Counted from the stretch's first letter, positions 11,123 through 20,117 are shown. The stretch is DNA of 23,745 bases from Cudoniella acicularis (GCA_013054445.1 JAAMPI010000882.1:1-23745); one strand, 5' to 3'. Notes: generated by a model from the letters alone, not told the origin. Numbers and translations are program-made.

Positions 11123-11971
11123 TTATAATTTCCCCTCTTTCTCTACTACAATCCCATACTTCTCATACGGAAAATTCTCCAAATTTTCCAAATACTCGGC
11201 CCACCCATCCCCTACCACTCCAAGATCATGAATATCCACCTCACCAGCCTCGCCCGTTCTCCCAGCTAGCACCTCAGCCTCCCTTCCATTATACTCAGTC
11301 TTCAACTCCGGATGAGGCACCCACACGGCTCTCATGCCTGCTCTTCTCCCAGCTTCCACTCCTGGCACACTATCCTCAAACACCAAACACTCTTCAGGCT
11401 TCACCTCTGGCTCACCAGGCGGCAAAGAAGTATTAATCGTCTTCAACGCCAACAAATAGATATCCGGCAACGGCTTCCCTCTCCCTTGCGGTATCCTCTC
11501 GTCATCCCCAAGAACTCTACGATGACCCTCAAAAACACTGAAAAACTCCTGCAAATGATCCGTCTTCAACTTAAAATTCGCAGCATGACTACTAGTCGCT
11601 AACGCAATATGTACTTTCCATCCCTCTCCCTTAACTTTCGCAACACTCAAATCCCCCAACAACCTCTCCACGCCCGGCAGCGGTTTCACGGTGGGGAAAT
11701 GCTTGCGCTGCAGCTCCGTTTGCTCGATTATGTATTGGTCTTGGGAGATGGGTAGTTGGGCCCAGGAAAAGAAGATTTTGCCTGAGGAGGCGCCGGGACG
11801 GCCTTGCATTTGGGCTTTGATGGACCAAGGGAGGGGGGGCTTGTTGTATTTTTGCAGGATGGCGTTGGTGCAGATGCTGTATTTGTCTTCGCTGTCTAGG
11901 AGGAGACCGTCCATGTCAAAGAGACAGGCGCGGATGGGTGGGAAGCTTGGGAGGGGTGTTACGCTGCCCAT
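11123..11971 (-). CDS. HAD-superfamily phosphatase (GS1/HDHD1-like)
   Basis: A 282-residue intronless haloacid dehalogenase-type hydrolase; such proteins dephosphorylate small sugar- or nucleotide-like substrates in the cytosol. All four HAD motifs are visible. Motif I is FDMDG with D19 (nucleophile) and D21. Motif II is T116 in ALATSS. Motif III is K156 in GRGKPLPD. Motif IV is the acidic FEDS with E189/D190, followed by the typical VPGVEAGRRAGMRAVWVPHP. The alpha-helical cap between motifs I and II is of the small C1 type. It resembles yeast YKL033W-A and the pseudouridine-5'-phosphatase/GS1 group; the substrate is unknown. I chose the ATG at 11971 (A at -3, G at +4). The frame stays open 23 codons further upstream, but only to a GTG. 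It is convergent with the acyltransferase gene, 139 bp apart. Confidence 0.92.
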   Translation of the reverse strand: MGSVTPLPSFPPIRACLFDMDGLLLDSEDKYSICTNAILQKYNKPPLPWSIKAQMQGRPGASSGKIFFSWAQLPISQDQYIIEQTELQRKHFPTVKPLPGVERLLGDLSVAKVKGEGWKVHIALATSSHAANFKLKTDHLQEFFSVFEGHRRVLGDDERIPQGRGKPLPDIYLLALKTINTSLPPGEPEVKPEECLVFEDSVPGVEAGRRAGMRAVWVPHPELKTEYNGREAEVLAGRTGEAGEVDIHDLGVVGDGWAEYLENLENFPYEKYGIVVEKEGKL

Positions 11972-12744
11972 CTTGGATGGAAGGGTGTTTCGTTGTTGAT
12001 TGTACTCGTTTGAGAGGGGTGGAGAATAGCCTGTTTGCACCCGTTAATTGAGGGGTAAAGGGGAGATGCAGGTACGGATTGATTGTGCGGTACCGAGTAT
12101 TAATTGGCGTTATTATAACTGCGTGCCGATGCAGAATTGATGCAGTGAAGCGCAGCAATATTGCGGAAATAGCGCTGCAGAATGGCAAGTTCAGCGTTCG
12201 TGATAGTGAGGTTTGGAGATGTGGTCTAGAAAAGGAGCTAGAAAGGGAGGAGGGGAATTTGTTGGGCTGGAACTTGGCAAGGCGCGGGCACTTGCGGTGT
12301 AAGGATCGGCTCGGCCACCGCTACAGTACAGGGCAGGTTGCACTGGACTATCGCAATTGTTGATGTAAGGTTACAGCACATCGAGCGTGCTGCTCGCTGC
12401 GCAGAGCAAGCTAGGAACCTCACCAACAGCAGAACAGGACACTCGCCGCATTCACAGATGCCCGCCTTATCGCAGAAACAGGATTCATGGCAGCTTCCGG
12501 CCCACGTTATCGGGATGGAGAATGCCACTGGCTACCCGCGCGCCCGATCCGAGCCTGAAATGTTTCTCCCCGAAGGCAGGCTGTGCTTCGCCTCCACCCC
12601 TATTTCGTTTTTTCAGACTTCGCGAGCGACTTCGCCTTGTTTGCTTTGTTCTCCTTTTGTTGCGACTCGGACGTGAAATTTCACCAACGGCTTTAAATTA
12701 ATTTGCCTCCCCTCTGACAGACAGATCTCCTTGAAATCATCGAA

Positions 12745-13081
12745 ATGAAAGTGAGTGCCAGCTGAGCTCATCATAAGCTTGACCAACACAAATACCAACA
12801 ACCACCAAGAATACACCATCGTACCCTCCAACCTGTCACACACTTGCGTAAAATCACAAATTATTATAAATCAGGTCCAACGCCGAAAATCCCAAAGGCC
12901 CAATTATCCTACGCGCGCCTCCTTTGAAGAAGCGCCCACGGTGCTTTTTTATGAGACCCAGTCGAGAACCAGTCCCCCTATCGCCTTGTCTCCACCGCAA
13001 TCTCCCCTTCCACTTTCTCGTTTGCTGTCCACAGTCCACCTGTCCCTCCACAAAAGAATCTTGCAAACATGTTCTTTATGA
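12745..13081 (+). CDS. Possible small two-exon ORF of unknown function (weak)
   Basis: ATG AAA at 12745 is immediately followed by a canonical donor (GTGAGT, 12751). The next good acceptor (AAATCAG, ending 12874) joins in frame to an open stretch ending at TGA 13079-13081. The result is 70 residues starting MKVQRRKSQRPNY. A mini first exon of this kind occurs in real fungal genes, and the intron (124 nt) is acceptable. The product is basic at the start and Ser/Pro/Leu-rich, with no domain I know. The longer continuous frame through the intron has no ATG. It could easily be leader RNA or chance. Confidence 0.2.
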
Positions 13082-13476
13082 AAGGTTTGAGATCCTTGGA
13101 GAGTTTCACTTCGTCTATTTGCCCTGTTCAATGCTAGCCACTCGTAGATTATTTGCGCCGGTGCAGATGTGCAGACATAATCTCGGCAATGGCGCTTCGG
13201 CAGGCAAAACCCTGGGGCCTGAACCCCCCCTGATAAGCACAAAAGAGGTGCATTCCACGGCAGAACTGCTGTGTCCTGCAGTGTAATTGGACGGTTTGTG
13301 TAGCTCCGTAACCCCCGATCGCAGATGGAATCGCTGCATGGGACTCTGGAAGCACCGGCTTGTGGGTATTTTCCTTGTCAGATGTGCTTATCCGTCCCTT
13401 GCCCTGTAGTACTCATCTCATCCTCTAGGATGAGCTTTTTCATATGCTTGCAGATAAAATATCAGGTTTGTTGATT

Positions 13477-13487
13477 TATATATATGT
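13477..13487 (+). promoter_or_regulatory. TATA-like element upstream of the small membrane-protein gene
   Basis: An alternating TTATATATATG run is followed by pyrimidine-rich DNA and, about 630 bp later, the ATG at 14121. If it is a TATA box, the 5' UTR would be long (over 500 nt). This is inference from composition and position only. Confidence 0.3.
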
Positions 13488-14120
13488 AGCTGGGGGCGGC
13501 ACCCATTTCCTGTTTAATTTTGAATGTTTGCTGCTTGCTTGCCGTTGTAACTCTTGACTTTGTTCAAAGTCGTTCACTCGTTTAGTACTGTCTTTTGAGG
13601 GAAAGTGAAGTGAGTGGAGGAGGTGAAGAGATACCAAAGTGAAGAAGTCTCACGAGACCTCACTTTCAACGCACACAATTGGCCTTGTCTCCCAACACCC
13701 TCATCTTGTGCACGCGGTCGAGATACACGACGACGTGACAGTGCAACGCGCTCAACTTTGAAAAGTTCACCTTTCAATCAACACCCTCAAACCCAACCCT
13801 ACCCATCTCGGTAAACGCACACAAACCTCGAGCTCCCCTCCTCCTTTCTACAACCCGATTATCTCGGTCGCCTTCTAGACAACCAAGACATCGAAAAGCA
13901 AAGTCAAACCGAGATCCACCTATCTTTGGCGCCTGCAATCCCACTGCAGCCAGCCTTCTGATAACACCCGTCCGGACGCACCCCAAAGTCTCTGCTACAG
14001 TATCGTCGATGGTCGCACTGTGACCTCGTCGCTGTCGTCCGTCTCTCTTTTGTCTGTTCGACCACTTTACTTCAACACCACGCTTTTTACCCGTCAGTCT
14101 TTACTTACAATATCGCAATA

Positions 14121-14594
14121 ATGGCACGTCCACCGCGCTCCCAGCGACCCCGCATCAACAAGCCCTCTCCACTCCAACAAGTCCACCTCACGCGCCCGCT
14201 CTCAACCCTCCAACTGAACTCCGAGATGGGCTTGGTCCGTGACCCGATGTTCTGGAAGCGCTTCAGCACTGCTGTTCACCAGGCTGAGGATGTCGAGATG
14301 GGAGACAGGAGCAAGGATGGCAGAAGCAAGAGATCAAATAGCGGTACTACTATGAGTACTTTAGAGTCCAAGTATGGGTATGTTCCCCTCCCCTAATCCC
14401 AGGTCAAAGTTGAGAAGATGTTTGGTAGAATAGAGGCTAATTAAAGCAGATGCACCGATGAATGGCTCCAACAACAACGCCGCGAGAAGAGAAACTGCCG
14501 CCTCCTTTGCCTTGGTATCACCGCCGTCGTCGCAATCATCATTATCGCCGCTGCGGTCGTGGGCTGGTACTTCACGCACGTCCATAAACTATAA
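14121..14594 (+). CDS. Small single-pass membrane protein, tail-anchor-like, two exons
   Basis: I do not recognise the family. Exon 1 is 14121-14377 and exon 2 is 14450-14594. The 72-nt intron has donor GTATGT, branch-like GGCTAATTAA and acceptor AAAGCAG. The join gives KYG-CTDEWLQQQRREKRNC in one frame and 133 residues in total. The N-terminal part (1-30) is basic and Pro-rich (MARPPRSQRPRINKPSPLQQ). A central stretch reads MGLVRDPMFWKRFSTAVHQAE (36-56), which could be an amphipathic helix. It is followed by an acidic/basic linker. Residues about 104-127 are a strong membrane helix (ITAVVAIIIIAAAVVGWYF), preceded by RREKRNCR and followed by only six residues (THVHKL). This predicts a tail-anchored topology with the bulk in the cytosol. 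A basic pre-helix flank is common in such proteins. The exon 2 reading is short and lacks its own start, so simple ORF scanning would miss it. The function is unknown. Confidence 0.75.
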
Positions 14595-14701
14595 ACGGCT
14601 CCATTCCACTTCCAATACGCTAGTACTGTCTGGAACGTATGCACGCACGCACTTACGAGGCATCAATGCATCATGATGAGAAAGAAGATTCAACGTACGA
14701 C

Positions 14702-14717
14702 TGGATGGATGGATGGA
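14702..14717. repeat. TGGA tetranucleotide run
   Basis: Four tandem TGGA units lie just downstream of the small membrane-protein gene. Related GATT units occur at 15006-15020. Confidence 0.7.
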
Positions 14718-15005
14718 CGGCGTTTGGGTTGCAACATGTTTGGCAATCAACGAATGATTTAAATGAACTCTCTAGTGGAGATCAATCATTCACAAAAGAA
14801 TTGCTTGGCTTGATTTTGCTCGTGGAAGGAAAACAATGGATTTTGTCAGAGTTATTTGCAAAGCAGGGGATTGCTACTACCGCCAACGAAAAAGGAAAAG
14901 AGAGAAAGAAGCCGAGTTATTGGGCTGGTCATCGTCGCTGTCGTCATCGTTGCCGCTGATTTGTACATGGAGAAATGGGGTACGAGGTACATGCATAGCG
15001 CGATG

Positions 15006-15020
15006 GATTGATTGATTGAT
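15006..15020. repeat. GATT tetranucleotide run
   Basis: Just under four tandem GATT units form a short microsatellite in the gene-poor region. Confidence 0.7.
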
Positions 15021-15851
15021 GGCCGAATAGATACACATTAACAAAAGATAAAAAACCCCCCAAAAAATACATACAAGTTGCAGACATACTTAGTAGACTT
15101 CCTGAAGTTGATTGTTAGGGCCGTTTCCAAGGCTAGGTAGGGGGGTTGCTTCCTTCCTTCCTCAATCGTCTGTGATTTCATTTCTAAATACAGCTCAACT
15201 TCACCTTCACCTTTGCTTGTTGAGCCTAATTTCCGTACGCATACAACTTCTTTTTTTTTTCCCCCTGTCTGATATTGTATTTCTTCCTGCCAAATAGCTC
15301 GAAGAAAAGTAGGTAGGTCGTTCCTCAAGTAAGCAAGCACTTGCATCTACCCCTCCCTTTCCAGGGTATCCTACAATACGACAAAACCTCTCTTGCATAC
15401 CTCCCTCCCCGTATTCTATCCATTCCATCACCCATCTCCCATCCCATCGTTCCGTATCCTCCCTTCCCCCCTCCCTAAATCCTTCCTTCATTTCTCATCC
15501 AAACCCCAAAAATCTCTAACTACACCGTAACATCACATCAAACCAGTAATTTTCCCACTCCCATAATTCACGACCACCTATCTCAATTCCAATTCCTCAC
15601 ATGTCCGTAAACAACTCTTATACGAAGAAGAAGGGGCACCAGTAGCACCCGCCTCACTCGTAGTAATGAATGACACTGTAAAACATATTCATTTTAATAG
15701 ACACCCCTTATTTAGATTCCTAGGCTCGACGTCTGCTGCGGGAAGAACCAGTGCGAGGACGGTGAGTTGCAATTTCATCGTGAATATTTTGATAAGTACT
15801 TCGCAATCTTACTTCGTAGCTGGTACTTGGTATTTCTGCAACTTTCTGGAT

Positions 15852-15875
15852 ATGAAGATGAAGATGAAGATAAAG
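15852..15875. repeat. ATGAAG hexanucleotide microsatellite
   Basis: Three perfect ATGAAG units are followed by one ATAAAG unit. The stretch reads as MKMKMK in one short frame, which is a composition effect. Confidence 0.7.
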
Positions 15876-16779
15876 ATCGAAGAATCGAGCAAGATAAGAT
15901 TACCTAGAACGATATAAAGAAATTTATGAGGAGTTTTGAGCTTTGGGTTTTTCGATAGTAGGAAGGATATCGAGTGACAACGCATTAATCACATCTAGTC
16001 AGTTAATCTTCTCTTCCATTCGAGTCTTTCTTGAATCAGTTCAAGTCAAGAAGAAGTTGGTTGATTTTTTTTTAAAGGGGTGAGACGTGCTTTGCTTTGC
16101 ATTGCATGTATGCATTGTCTCATTTCTAATAGATGAAGAATGTTAGACTAGAAGCTCTCTTTCCATTTAATTCTTAAAATTTTGTACTTATACTATTCCC
16201 AAGAACTACCAGCAAAAACAACCAGTCTTCACGAGTCACCAAATCCAACACCGAAAACCCCACTTTCAGCTAATGCAAGCAAAATATTTCTACTACGAAA
16301 ATCCTCTCACCCAGAATCCTTGAATTGCCTACAGCAATAGGGATATTAACTTTCAAAAGTCCTCGCTTATTTAGGAATTTCTTGACATCTTTTTCCTAAT
16401 TAATTTCTTTCTCTAAAATAAAATGCAATAGGGAGAAATGAGAAGTGCTTTTTTTAAATGTTTTATAACTTGAATTACCTGCACCGCCGGAGATACTCAG
16501 TTTTAAAATTCCTTATTCAGGAAGAAAATTTTCATACTAAAGGAAGAGTATTTTTTTTTAATTTTGTTGTTTTAAGACCTGTAAGGAGGATCGCTATACA
16601 ATTTTTTTTCGTGAGAAGGGCTCGTATATTTATATTCTTTTGAAGTAATATTTTTTCTGAGATATTATTTTCCTCGAACAAAAATTATATTATACAAATT
16701 AAAAACCAACCCAGATCACTAATCATTAATCACTAATCACTCCCCAAACACTCTGCTAACAACAAAAAATATTTCTTTC

Positions 16780-16833
16780 GTTGCACATCGCTCATTCTCG
16801 GAATCTTCCCTTTCCGGAAAGTTGCGAGGCGCG
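16780..16833 (+). repeat. 54-bp direct repeat, copy 1 (starts with GTTGCACATCGC)
   Basis: This matches 16968-17021 at 47 of 54 positions by eye, without gaps. It begins with the 12-bp word GTTGCACATCGC and contains TTCTCGGAATC. It also contains the perfect 12-bp palindrome CTTTCCGGAAAG (16810-16821), which has decayed in copy 2. The two copies are 188 bp apart. Confidence 0.8.
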
Positions 16834-16967
16834 GTAAACGTCCTTCCTTCTCTCGACGTAACATGCATTTCCCATACTTCTACCACTCACGATACAACCC
16901 CCACATTGGCCCTCTTCTCCCCCCACCCCCACTCCCAATACAAAACCAGCAGTGAGAAAAAAAAGTT

Positions 16968-17021
16968 GTTGCACATCGCTCCTTCTCGGAATCTGCCATT
17001 TCCGGTAACTTGCGAAGCGAG
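16968..17021 (+). repeat. 54-bp direct repeat, copy 2
   Basis: Second copy of the repeat at 16780-16833, with seven substitutions and no gaps. The initial GTTGCACATCGC word is fully conserved; the substitutions begin after it. Confidence 0.8.
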
Positions 17022-18042
17022 CGAAGGGTGGGGTTACATCGCGCCGTACGTAGTTCCAAGTTTCTGGGAGTAGGAGTTTTTTTTTTACGAAATAAGAATG
17101 GGGTGGTTACCGTGCCGAGGTAGACGGAGAGATGTATATGGTAGATGGATGTATGCGGGCTGACTGTGTTGGTTGGTTTGTTGGTTTAATTTTACTGGTA
17201 GAATGGATGGATGTATGGTTGGATGGCGAGTGTCTGTATGTAGGAAATGAAAGTAGAAGGATATTTAATTAAAATTTGTAATAAAAGCAGGATGGATGGA
17301 GATATATATCTGCGCTTGTGAGTTTTTGATTAAGGGGGGAAAAAGTGATGTGGTGTGCGCGTGGGTGTAAGATGGAAAAAGTCAACAAATTTGTAAGTGG
17401 AAGAAGATATGTGAGAATGGGAGAGGGCAAACGACGGCGCGCAGCAGGGATAAGTCGAAGAGTTTCGACCTGGAGTCCTAGACAGTGAGTTCGACACAGA
17501 TAGTGCTGTTCTTACTCATTTCGGAAAAAGATGTTTGGTGGCCACTTGTGTTTTCGGCTGGATGATGGTCTGTATTTTTCCTACGACTCGCACTCGCAAG
17601 CGATAGATTTTGAGACGGAAGTATTTGCATTTGCACAACTTAGACAGAGAAAGAGAAAGGAGAGAGCGGGGTGAGAACCAAACAACGAGTGGATGAGCGA
17701 ATATAATACAGCATGGTGAGATGAAAACCCCAGAAAAAGAAGCCGTGAGAAACACCAAGACTGAAAACAAACCCCCTTTTCAAAGACCCTCTCGCCACCA
17801 CCTACTTACTTACCTCATCTTTCCATCTCCATCCCAAACCCAAACACAAGCACCTACTCCACACCAATCATTTTCATTATTTTGACATATTCCTTCAAAC
17901 TCCAACCCGGGCCTAAGGAAGGCGCTCGCATAATTTATATCCCTTTCATCCTTTCCCCCTTTCCACAATTATCCACCACCACCCAAAATTCCCGGGACGG
18001 CGGAAACGAAAAGGATGAATTTCGCAATCGACCTAGATCTTT

Positions 18043-18054
18043 GTTGCACATCGC
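18043..18054 (+). repeat. GTTGCACATCGC word, copy 3
   Basis: An exact 12-bp copy. With the preceding CTTT it matches the inverted copy at 22195-22210 over 16 bp. It sits in the 20-nt loop of a 7-bp inverted repeat (TAGATCT 18034-18040, AGATCTA 18061-18067). Confidence 0.8.
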
Positions 18055-18340
18055 AATTGCAGATCTACAGCCAGGCTTTTTATAAGCATAAATTTTGCGC
18101 TTTAGGCTGAAAGGGGGCTGAGTCTTGTTACCGGTGTACGGGTAATGGTTAATTTGATGAGGGGAATGAGGCTGTGTGTTGGTGTTAGCTGGTGCGAAGA
18201 CGGATTCCAGGCTGTTGCGATTTTTGTGGTCGTGTTGAGACTTTGTTGAAATAATTGTGAGTTCTCGAGGGTTTGTGTAGATAGATGTAAGAGCTATTTA
18301 TTTGGATTCTATTTGGAGAATTGGAGAGATATGTAAATAC

Positions 18341-18555
18341 GACGATGATGAACCCATGGAGACCCCGGAGAAAAAGAACTCCCGCCTTATCAACGAGAAG
18401 GCACGAACTATCTCCTCGGAGATCGCCAGGGCCCTTTCCCGAGAACTCAAGGGAAAAGGGAAAGCCACGGACAGCATGACCGGAGTCAACTAGGAAATCA
18501 AGGTCGAGGCGAACGAGACTCTTAACGTCTATCCCTATGTGCCGAAAAACCCTGC
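18341..18555 (+). pseudogene. Decayed coding fragment upstream of the solo LTR
   Basis: From about 18341 one plus frame has markedly coding-like, C/G-ending codons, unlike the AT-rich surroundings. It reads METPEKKNSRLINEKARTIS from ATG 18356 and then a basic KGKGKATDS stretch. It meets TAG at 18491-18493 (context AAC-TAG-GAA) and continues as EIKVEANETLNVYPYVPKNPA up to the LTR insertion point. A CAG to TAG change (CpA to TpA) is the signature of repeat-induced point mutation. I do not recognise the protein; an older transposable element is the likeliest source. An intact minus-strand frame also spans this stretch, but its sequence looks like a shadow. Confidence 0.4.
18551..18555. repeat. 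Target-site duplication, left (CCTGC)
   Basis: The five bases CCTGC directly precede the solo LTR and are repeated exactly at 18831-18835 after it. This is the length made by Ty3/gypsy- and copia-type integrases. Confidence 0.75.
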
Positions 18556-18830
18556 TGTCACGACCCAGGATCAGGTGACGCGTCACCTGACCAGTTCGGC
18601 CGTTCGCCAGTTCAGCGCTCGAGGCATGAACTAGGGAACTACTGAACTGCGACCACCACTACCTATATAGCCATATAGTTTTCCTATGTTTGAGCTTCAT
18701 GCTCAACTCATATTCCAATATCATCACTGGATTAGGATAACGCTCTACCAGAAACTGCTTGACGCTTCCAAGGCTCAAGTAAACCCCGTTCACGTGACAT
18801 CGAGATCTCACGTGATAACAGAACGTTACA
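18556..18830 (+). mobile_element. Solo LTR (275 bp), probably Ty3/gypsy type
   Basis: The element begins TGTCACGACC and ends AACGTTACA, so it has the TG...CA ends of LTR elements. The first and last seven bases are inverted repeats with one mismatch (TGTCACG / CGTTACA). It is flanked by a perfect 5-bp duplication CCTGC. A TATA-like CTATATAG lies at about 18662-18669. It holds a 20-bp perfect palindrome at 18571-18590 and two CACGTG sites at 18791 and 18809. No internal gag/pol sequence follows, so it is a recombination product (solo LTR). A TG/CA-ended MITE of similar length is the alternative. Type assignment to gypsy is an impression from the TGTCACGACC start. Confidence 0.78.
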
Positions 18831-18835
18831 CCTGC
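18831..18835. repeat. Target-site duplication, right (CCTGC)
   Basis: Matches 18551-18555 exactly. Removing the LTR and one duplication joins the interrupted upstream frame to CRNDFMVWGS and then a TAA. Confidence 0.75.
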
Positions 18836-19910
18836 GTGCCGGAACGACTTCATGGTTTGGGGGTCTTAAATCTCCACCACGTAAATATATAAAGTTATAA
18901 TTAGTTTGCTATTGTTCTTTAGCTATTTCTCTACAAGGATTCGGTTTGTAGTAAGAAAATACTACGGTTATGATCATATTATTAATTGTCTCGTCGACGG
19001 CGTTGAAAGCCCTTTCGGCTGTTCCCCCCTGCTCTATTACAACCATTGACCTGTCTCTAAATTTCGGGACCGTAGTACGAAGCTCCTATCAAGAAAGAAT
19101 ATAACTCTAAACTTTGAAAACATAGAGCATAGGGAAACCTACGTGCCGGATTTATCCAGACAAAGTGGGAGGAGGTACACAATACGCCAAGCATCTTAAT
19201 AAGCGAAGGAGGTGCTTATATAACATCATATTTACAGTTACGCTACTTAATCGTATAGTGTTATATTGTATATTATACGAGCTTATCACGAGCGTATCAC
19301 GACATCATTTAATAGCATTCTCTGCTGCAGATGGAGATATAACGATGGACAGGCATTAGAGCCAGGCACTCGCCATTCTCGACGATATGTTTCTGATTCA
19401 ACGCAGCTACTTTGAGCTGTGACAAATGGCCTTCGAGAAACAATACATCAGCGGTTGAGACGTGATGCCTCTGTATCGAGCAAGATAGGCTCCACAGACG
19501 TCGGCGTATAAGGTGTCAGTGGGTGGGCGCAAGACCGACGCGCATATGAGAAAGGAGAGGAGAGGATCATGGCTGTCGCTGGCAAGGGCCCGAATTAGGC
19601 CGGAGAGCGATCGAGGCAGGTTGCGGGAATCTCCTCTGTGTTGGCTGCCGCCGAACTGACTGCTGCAATAAACTTGGGATTTCTGTATGTCATATCATAA
19701 CTTTGCCCTTACACTAACAAAACATGATAATGATACCCGCATTTCGCCATCTGACTGCTATTATATCCTCCAGACGATATAATCATATTTCAATCTCTAT
19801 ATTCAGCCAGCGTACGGTTTACAGCTCGATATATTTTCATTATTCAATTGAGCAATCTAACAGAGGTTAGCTGGAATTCGACAAGGCAGAAGTAAGCCGC
19901 CGACTAACCA
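18836..19910. other. AT-rich transposon graveyard, no intact gene
   Basis: The stretch is rich in TA dinucleotides, especially 19200-19320, as expected of RIP-mutated DNA. Except for the decayed coding fragment at 19344-19640, no frame longer than about 65 codons is present and none resembles a known protein. Confidence 0.5.
19344..19640 (+). pseudogene. Decayed coding fragment with RIP-like stops
   Basis: The plus frame starting at ATG 19344 reads MDRH-stop, then SQALAILDDMFLIQRSYFEL-stop, QMAFEKQYISG-stop, DVMPLYRAR-stop. A coding-like GC-rich tail follows to about 19640. The first stop is TAG where CAG is expected. The next two are TGA where TGG would fit. These are the two strand versions of C-to-T at CpA. 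Amino-acid content between stops looks like a real protein, but I cannot name the family. Confidence 0.35.
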
Positions 19911-20117
19911 TTACTCGCGCTTGTGACCACACTTAGGGCATTCATCACCCCTCTTTATATTTGTCTCGTCGCAGTATATAGGATTCGTGCACTTGCCATA
20001 AAGGCTGAGCTCATCCACAGCAATGTCATATGGGTTAAGAGGAGATAGCTCCGTTGGCCCAGAAATCGCCCTATAGGGGTCTTGGAGAGATGCCTGAGAC
20101 AGATTAAGAGGAGGCAT
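19911..20117 (-). CDS. Small four-cysteine protein, zinc-ribbon-like, unknown function
   Basis: A 68-residue protein without signal peptide or membrane segment. Its C-terminal third carries C43-X5-C49-X10-C60-X2-C63, ending CPKCGHKRE; the second pair is a typical CPxCG zinc knuckle. The N-terminal half is Pro/Ser/Leu-rich (MPPLNLSQASLQDPYRAISG). The ATG at 20117 is followed by a continuous frame to TAA. Upstream on the same strand is a pyrimidine-rich leader (about 20120-20230), as in real fungal genes. It is divergent from the APH-family gene across 252 bp. It may be a stand-alone metal-binding protein or the tail of a larger gene. I do not recognise it. Confidence 0.5.
   Translation of the reverse strand: MPPLNLSQASLQDPYRAISGPTELSPLNPYDIAVDELSLYGKCTNPIYCDETNIKRGDECPKCGHKRE

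Larger units (their letters stand above)
11972..14120. other. Intergenic 2.1 kb: HAD-gene promoter and long leader of the small membrane-protein gene
   Basis: No convincing gene of normal size is seen. The left third is the upstream region of the minus-strand HAD gene. Between 12.3 and 13.3 kb many frames are open on both strands by composition; none shows family resemblance. One weak two-exon candidate is listed separately (12745-13081). A TATA-like TTATATATATG lies at about 13477-13487. From 13.6 kb to 14.12 kb the plus strand is strongly pyrimidine-rich, as in a fungal 5' UTR. A 4-codon upstream ATG frame lies at 14009-14023. Confidence 0.5.
14595..18340. other. Gene-poor 3.7 kb region with simple repeats and three copies of a 12-bp word
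   Basis: I find no convincing gene. The first 400 bp are probably the 3' UTR and downstream flank of the small membrane-protein gene. The DNA is AT-rich in 16.0-16.8 kb, pyrimidine-rich in 15.35-15.6 kb, and shows GATG/GGAT-type short repeats at 14.7, 15.0, 15.85 and 17.1-17.3 kb. Open frames are short, low in complexity and resemble nothing. Three plus-strand copies of GTTGCACATCGC lie at 16780, 16968 and 18043. A long non-coding transcript cannot be excluded from sequence. Confidence 0.5.

Noticed and set aside
12016..12040. 23-codon N-terminal extension of the HAD phosphatase
   Set aside because: It starts only at GTG, and the internal ATG at 11971 is in good context just before the catalytic motif, at the usual distance.
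14639..14959. 106-codon ATG frame just downstream of the small membrane-protein gene
   Set aside because: It lies in the expected 3' UTR, is built on TGGA repeats and has no recognisable domain.
16458..16643. 61-codon frame rich in Phe and Arg
   Set aside because: It is an AT-rich artefact full of TTT/TTC codons from poly-T runs.
18185..18586. 133-codon minus-strand frame over the decayed fragment
   Set aside because: The plus strand shows coding-like codon use in the same place, whereas the minus frame's tail is low in complexity; it looks like a shadow frame.
18556..18801. Solo LTR ending at CGTGACA (18801), with a perfect 7-bp inverted end to TGTCACG
   Set aside because: The flanks of that version (CCTGC and TCGAG) do not match. 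Ending at 18830 gives TG...CA and an exact 5-bp duplication, so the longer element is preferred.
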